From: Desulfovibrio sp.
Lineage (GTDB): Bacteria; Desulfobacterota; Desulfovibrionia; Desulfovibrionales; Desulfovibrionaceae
Assembly (NCBI GenBank): GCA_003525525.1
Contig: DQED01000388.1
Coordinates: 464 to 9,122 of the forward strand
Direction of reading: 5' to 3'
Length of the DNA: 8,659 nucleotides
Of the stretch, positions 5,589 through 8,659 are shown in pieces; position 1 is the stretch's first letter, and each line of letters opens with the position of its first letter. The notes beneath the pieces are model-generated. The model saw nothing but the letters and a program-made list of their open reading frames with translations. It ran no database searches and had not been told where the DNA came from. The position numbers and the translations under genes were made by a program.

Positions 5589-6686
5589 ATGCTGCACGGA
5601 AAGACCGTGGCGGTGGTGGTTCCCGCCTACAACGAGGAAACCCAGATCGCCCAGGTGCTGGCCACGATGCCGGCGTTCGTGGACCGCATCGTCGTGGTCA
5701 ACGACTGTTCCCGCGACGCGACCGAAGCCGTCGTGCGGGAGTTCATGCGCCAGGACCGCGAAGGCACGGCCTGCTACGAAGCCCTGTGCGACGATCTCGA
5801 GGAGACCCGCTACAACCGGGCCGAAGTCCTTGTCCGCCAGATCGAACAGCAGGAGCTCCAGTTTTTCACCCCGTCCGAAGTGGTCAACGACGCTCCGGAC
5901 ACCGACCGCGTCATCCTCATCAACCTCCTGCGCAACGGCGGCGTGGGCGCGGCCATCGCAAGGGGCTACAAGTGGTGCAAGGACTACGCCATCGACTGCA
6001 CCGCGGTCATGGCCGGGGACGGCCAGATGGACCCGTCCGAACTGGAAAGCATCTGCCTGCCGGTGGTGGACGAGGGCATCGACTACGTCAAGGGCAACCG
6101 GCTCATCCACCGCTCGGCCTGGCTGGTCATTCCCAAGATCCGCTATTTCGGCAATTCCATCCTGTCCATGCTGACCAAGATCGCCTCGGGCTACTGGCGC
6201 GTCTCCGACACGCAGACCGGGTACACGGCCATCTCCCTGGCCGCCCTGCGCGCCCTGCGCCTGTACAAGATTTATCCGCGCTACGGCATGCCCAACGACA
6301 TGCTGGTCAAGCTCAACATTGCCTACTGCACCCTGCGCGAGGTGGAGATAAAGCCCGTGTACAACGTGGGTGAAACCTCCAAGATGAACATCCGCAAGGT
6401 CATCTATACTGTCAGTTGGCTGTTGTGCAAATCCTTCTTCAAGCGGTTGTGGATCAAGTACCTGTTCAAGGACTTTCATCCCATCTTCATGCTCTACAAC
6501 CTCTCGTTTTTCACGCTGTCCGTGGCCGGCCTGCTCTCCCTGCGCCTGCTCGGTGACTTCTTTTCCGGGCAGTCCTGGAGCTTCGTTGTGCTGTTGCTGT
6601 TCGTTTTCCTGAGCATGAGCGGCTTCCAGTTCCTGCTGTCGGCCATGTGGATGGACATGCAGGACAACGACCGGCTCTACAAGTAA
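5589..6686 (+). CDS. Family 2 glycosyltransferase, DPM1-like polyprenyl-phosphate sugar synthase with an insert
   Basis: A 365-residue GT-A enzyme anchored in the inner membrane. Motifs run in the family order: VVVPAYNEE (9-17), NDCSRDAT (38-45), RNGGVGAAIARGY (115-127), then MAGDGQMDP (141-149), holding the metal-binding DxD-type site, SDTQTGYTAIS (206-216) and YGMPNDMLVKLN (232-243). Two hydrophobic helices close the protein at about 300-321 and 330-352. Relatives transfer a sugar from a nucleotide donor to dolichyl or undecaprenyl phosphate at the cytoplasmic face. The unusual part is the 69 residues between NDCSRDAT and RNGGVG: relatives usually have about 25, so roughly 45 charged residues (about 50-105, including RQIEQQELQFFTP) are inserted. 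The insert is in frame and uses the same GCC/CTG/GAC-rich codons, so it is not an obvious sequencing error. The gene follows the GT-C gene by 93 bases and its stop overlaps the next start. The sugar cannot be read from the sequence. Confidence 0.85.
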   Translation: MLHGKTVAVVVPAYNEETQIAQVLATMPAFVDRIVVVNDCSRDATEAVVREFMRQDREGTACYEALCDDLEETRYNRAEVLVRQIEQQELQFFTPSEVVNDAPDTDRVILINLLRNGGVGAAIARGYKWCKDYAIDCTAVMAGDGQMDPSELESICLPVVDEGIDYVKGNRLIHRSAWLVIPKIRYFGNSILSMLTKIASGYWRVSDTQTGYTAISLAALRALRLYKIYPRYGMPNDMLVKLNIAYCTLREVEIKPVYNVGETSKMNIRKVIYTVSWLLCKSFFKRLWIKYLFKDFHPIFMLYNLSFFTLSVAGLLSLRLLGDFFSGQSWSFVVLLLFVFLSMSGFQFLLSAMWMDMQDNDRLYK

Positions 6687-7807
6687 TGGCGGCAAAGCCC
6701 CCGCGCCGCGTGCGCATCCACCTCGTGGCCGCGGCCAGGCCCAACTTCATGAAGGTCGGGCCACTCTACCACGCGCTTTGCGCCGAACCCTGGGCCGAGG
6801 CGCGCCTTATCCACACCGGCCAGCACTACGACGCCAGCCTGTCGGGCGTCTTTTTCCGGGATTTCGACCTGCCCCCGCCGCACCGGAATCTCGGCGTGGG
6901 CAGCGGCAGCCACGCCGAGCAGACCGGGCGGGTGATGATGGCCTACGAGGCGCTTTTGGGCGAAGAGCGCCCCGCCGTGACCGTGGTCGTCGGCGACGTG
7001 AACTCCACCCTGGCCTGTTCCTTGGCGGCGGCCAAGCTCGGCGTGCCCGTGGCCCATCTTGAGGCCGGGCTGCGCTCCTTCGACCGCACCATGCCCGAAG
7101 AGATCAACCGCGTAGTGACCGACGCCGTGGCCGACATTCTGTGGACGCCCTCCCCGGACGCCGACGCCAATTTGGCCCGGGAAGGGGTGGATGCCGCCAA
7201 GGTCGTGCGCGTCGGCAACATCATGATCGACACCCTGGAGCGGCTGCGGCCCCGCATCGACGCCGTGCGGCCCGAGCAGGCCTTCGGCCTGTCCCGCGGC
7301 GGGTTCGGCCTGGTCACCCTCCACCGCCCTTCCAACGTAGACGATCCCGAGCGGCTGGCCGGCATCTGCGCCGCGCTTTCGCGCCTGTCCGCCCGGCTGC
7401 CCCTGCTTTTCCCCCTGCATCCGCGCACCCGCGCCCGGTTGGAGGCGTTCGGCCTCATGGGTCGCCTCACCAGCCTGCCATCCCTGGTTCTGGCCGAGCC
7501 GTTGCCCTACATCGCTTTCATGGGCGCGCTTTTCGCCAGCCGCTTCGCGCTGACCGATTCCGGCGGGCTCCAGGAGGAGACCACCTACCTCGGCATTCCC
7601 TGCCTGACGCTGCGCCCCAACACGGAGCGACCCATCACCGTCAGCGAGGGCACCAACCGCCTCGTGACGCCGCAGACGCTGGAAGAGGAGGCGCATGCCG
7701 CCCTGGACCGGCCCCTGGGGAAGCGCGCGCCCGAGCTCTGGGACGGCCGCACGGCATCGCGCGTCGTGGCGAGTTTGCGGCGTTTCGTGGCCGGAAACGG
7801 GGTCTAG
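6686..7807 (+). CDS. wecB: Non-hydrolysing UDP-N-acetylglucosamine 2-epimerase, WecB family
   Basis: A 373-residue cytoplasmic GT-B-fold epimerase expected to interconvert UDP-GlcNAc and UDP-ManNAc. Conserved landmarks are ARPNFMKVGPL (17-27), HTGQHYD (43-49), GDVNSTLA (103-110) with D104, HLEAGLRSFDRTMPEEINR (124-142) with E126 and E138/E139, TLHRPSNVDD (211-220) with H213, and DSGGLQEE (291-298). These match the catalytic acids, histidine and UDP-binding residues known in WecB, and the length is normal. The HLEAGLRSFDR/MPEEINR form is also found in relatives acting on modified sugars (the WbpI type), so the exact substrate is uncertain. The start is the ATG at 6686, which overlaps the TAA of the previous gene in TAATG. 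There is no separate Shine-Dalgarno site, so translation is probably coupled to that of the glycosyltransferase. An in-frame ATG at 6647 would add 13 non-family residues inside the upstream gene. Confidence 0.93.
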   Translation: MAAKPPRRVRIHLVAAARPNFMKVGPLYHALCAEPWAEARLIHTGQHYDASLSGVFFRDFDLPPPHRNLGVGSGSHAEQTGRVMMAYEALLGEERPAVTVVVGDVNSTLACSLAAAKLGVPVAHLEAGLRSFDRTMPEEINRVVTDAVADILWTPSPDADANLAREGVDAAKVVRVGNIMIDTLERLRPRIDAVRPEQAFGLSRGGFGLVTLHRPSNVDDPERLAGICAALSRLSARLPLLFPLHPRTRARLEAFGLMGRLTSLPSLVLAEPLPYIAFMGALFASRFALTDSGGLQEETTYLGIPCLTLRPNTERPITVSEGTNRLVTPQTLEEEAHAALDRPLGKRAPELWDGRTASRVVASLRRFVAGNGV

Positions 7808-7825
7808 GCGCGCAGGCAACCACGC

Positions 7826-7864
7826 GCCGTTCTCCCGGCCAACAGTCCGAACGACGGCCTTTTC
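7826..7864 (+). terminator. Weak candidate terminator between convergent genes
   Basis: GCCGT (7826-7830) can pair with ACGGC (7854-7858), with a small CGG/CCG pairing inside the loop, and TTTT follows at 7860-7863. It lies just after the 2-epimerase stop, where the plus-strand unit should end. The stem is short and the loop long, so confidence is low. A second TTTTCGCA copy at 7882-7889 repeats the octamer at 7860-7867. Confidence 0.25.
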
Positions 7865-7901
7865 GCAACGATACGGACGAGTTTTCGCAGGGATGCGGGG
7901 T

Positions 7902-8659
7902 CTAGCGGTGCGTGAAGCGACCCTGGCGTTCGACCAGGTCCGCGGCGAAGGCGGCCACGTCGATGCGGTCGGCGACGAATTTCGCGGCCGCCTCGCCGGA
8001 CGGGGTGGGGTCCGGGAAACGGTCGCACAGCGCCGCAAGGGCCGCCACGAGCCCCCTGCCGGGTTCGCCCACGGCGAGCAGGCCCGTTTGCGCCAGTTCC
8101 CCGATGTAGAACGGCCGCGACGGGTTGAGGTACAGGCTCGGCACGCCGCGGATGCAGGCTTCCGAGGCCGTGGTCGCCCCTTCGGTCACGCAGTATCGCG
8201 CAAGCGCGAGCAGGTGGTGGAAGTCCTCGGGCGCGATGGCCGGGGTGAACGCCGCCAGTTCGCGCGGCGGGTCGCCTTCCGGCACCACCAGCACCTTTCC
8301 CTTTTCCTTGAGCGCCGCGACCAGGGCGAGCTTTTCGTCCAGGCTCGCCGTGCGCGCGGCCAAGTCGTGCCCGGCCTCCCAGGAGGAAAAGCGCACCACG
8401 GCGTAGGGCGCGTCCGGCGAAAAGCCGTAGCGCGCGGCCACGGCCGGGTCCGGCGTGAACCGCGCCGGGTGCATGTAGGCCAGTTCGTGCAGGCCGTCGT
8501 AGCGCACCTGCTTTCTGCCCAGGTCGTGGGGATAGCCCGTTGGCGTCGCGATGACGGCGGCCAGGGGATGGCTGATCCTGTTTTCGATGCCGGCCGTGTC
8601 CGTGTCGTCGAAGACCACGCAGGGCACGCCGGCCAGGCGGCAGGCCGGCGCGGTGAGCG
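7902..8659 (-). CDS. DUF354 family protein (glycosyltransferase-like), 5' end beyond the window
   Basis: The reading frame stays open to the right edge, so about 251 C-terminal residues are visible and the start is missing. Family members are about 340-350 residues, so roughly 90-100 residues should lie outside. Family landmarks, counted from the edge, are AGVPCVVFDDT (9-19), VRYDGLHELAYMHP (51-64), FTPDP (67-71), VVRFSSWEAGHD (87-98) and TEGATTASEACIRGVP (158-173). DUF354 proteins have a GT-B-like fold related to UDP-GlcNAc 2-epimerases and occur in polysaccharide loci of bacteria and archaea. Their reaction is not established, so I assign none. The GTG at 8627 is the internal valine of AGVPCVVFDD, not a start. 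The gene converges on the 2-epimerase gene with a 94-base gap and shares its GCC-rich codon style. Confidence 0.85.
   Translation of the reverse strand, partial: LTAPACRLAGVPCVVFDDTDTAGIENRISHPLAAVIATPTGYPHDLGRKQVRYDGLHELAYMHPARFTPDPAVAARYGFSPDAPYAVVRFSSWEAGHDLAARTASLDEKLALVAALKEKGKVLVVPEGDPPRELAAFTPAIAPEDFHHLLALARYCVTEGATTASEACIRGVPSLYLNPSRPFYIGELAQTGLLAVGEPGRGLVAALAALCDRFPDPTPSGEAAAKFVADRIDVAAFAADLVERQGRFTHR

Noticed and set aside
5571..6695. Minus-strand open frame opposite the family 2 glycosyltransferase
   Set aside because: The plus-strand frame has every expected glycosyltransferase motif; the antisense product is His/Gln/Val-rich with no recognisable domain.
6677..8038. Minus-strand open frame opposite the 2-epimerase and running into the DUF354 gene
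   Set aside because: It overlaps two clear family members in other frames, and its product is compositionally biased and motif-free.
8625..8627. GTG as the start of the DUF354 gene
   Set aside because: The frame stays open to the edge and the upstream codons continue the family pattern (RLAG before VPCVVFDD), so this GTG encodes an internal valine.
1..8659. Search by eye for tRNA, rRNA, CRISPR, insertion sequence or phage features
   Set aside because: No CCA-ended cloverleaf, regular spacer-repeat array, transposase or integrase motif was seen. The repeats at 1-169 are palindromes without a transposase gene in the window.

Overview
The window is a GC-rich stretch of bacterial chromosome holding a cell-surface polysaccharide or glycoconjugate locus. 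It has six protein-coding genes and no RNA gene, CRISPR array, transposase or integrase that I can see. The genes from the 4-epimerase rightwards prefer GCC, CTG, GAC and AAC codons and use GAGG/AAGGA-type ribosome binding sites. Their style reminds me of high-GC sulfate-reducing Desulfovibrio-like bacteria. That is an impression from memory, not a database result, and I hold it weakly.

Layout, left to right. Positions 1-190 are non-coding and hold a cluster of palindromes (1-10, 31-50, 98-110, 143-169) that looks like interspersed repeat DNA. Positions 191-2206 (minus) encode an AsnB-type glutamine-dependent amidotransferase. A 51-base gap with two adjacent hairpins separates it from an upstream same-strand gene at 2258-3292 (minus), a UDP-N-acetylglucosamine 4-epimerase of the WbpP/TviC type. 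A divergent regulatory region (3293-3578) follows, with a possible minus-strand promoter and nested inverted repeats. Then come three plus-strand genes: a polytopic GT-C-like membrane glycosyltransferase (3579-5495), a DPM1-like family 2 glycosyltransferase with two C-terminal membrane helices (5589-6686), and a WecB-type UDP-GlcNAc 2-epimerase (6686-7807). The last two overlap by one base. A convergent minus-strand gene of the DUF354 family (7902-8659) runs off the right edge.

How the genes may work together (inference). The two epimerases would supply UDP-GalNAc and UDP-ManNAc, or acidic or amino derivatives of them. The AsnB-like enzyme could amidate a uronic acid sugar, as proposed for WbpS beside WbpP in Pseudomonas O-antigen loci, or could simply make asparagine. 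The family 2 enzyme would load a sugar onto a polyprenyl phosphate at the cytoplasmic face. The GT-C protein would use that lipid-linked sugar outside the membrane.

The main anomalies are three. Codon preference changes sharply between the amidotransferase (GCG-rich alanine codons, flanked by repeats) and everything to its right. The family 2 glycosyltransferase has an extra segment of about 45 residues in its nucleotide-binding half. The divergent intergenic region has an elaborate inverted-repeat structure. I found no convincing evidence of a wholly new system. The nearest candidate is the specific GT2/GT-C lipid-linked sugar pair.
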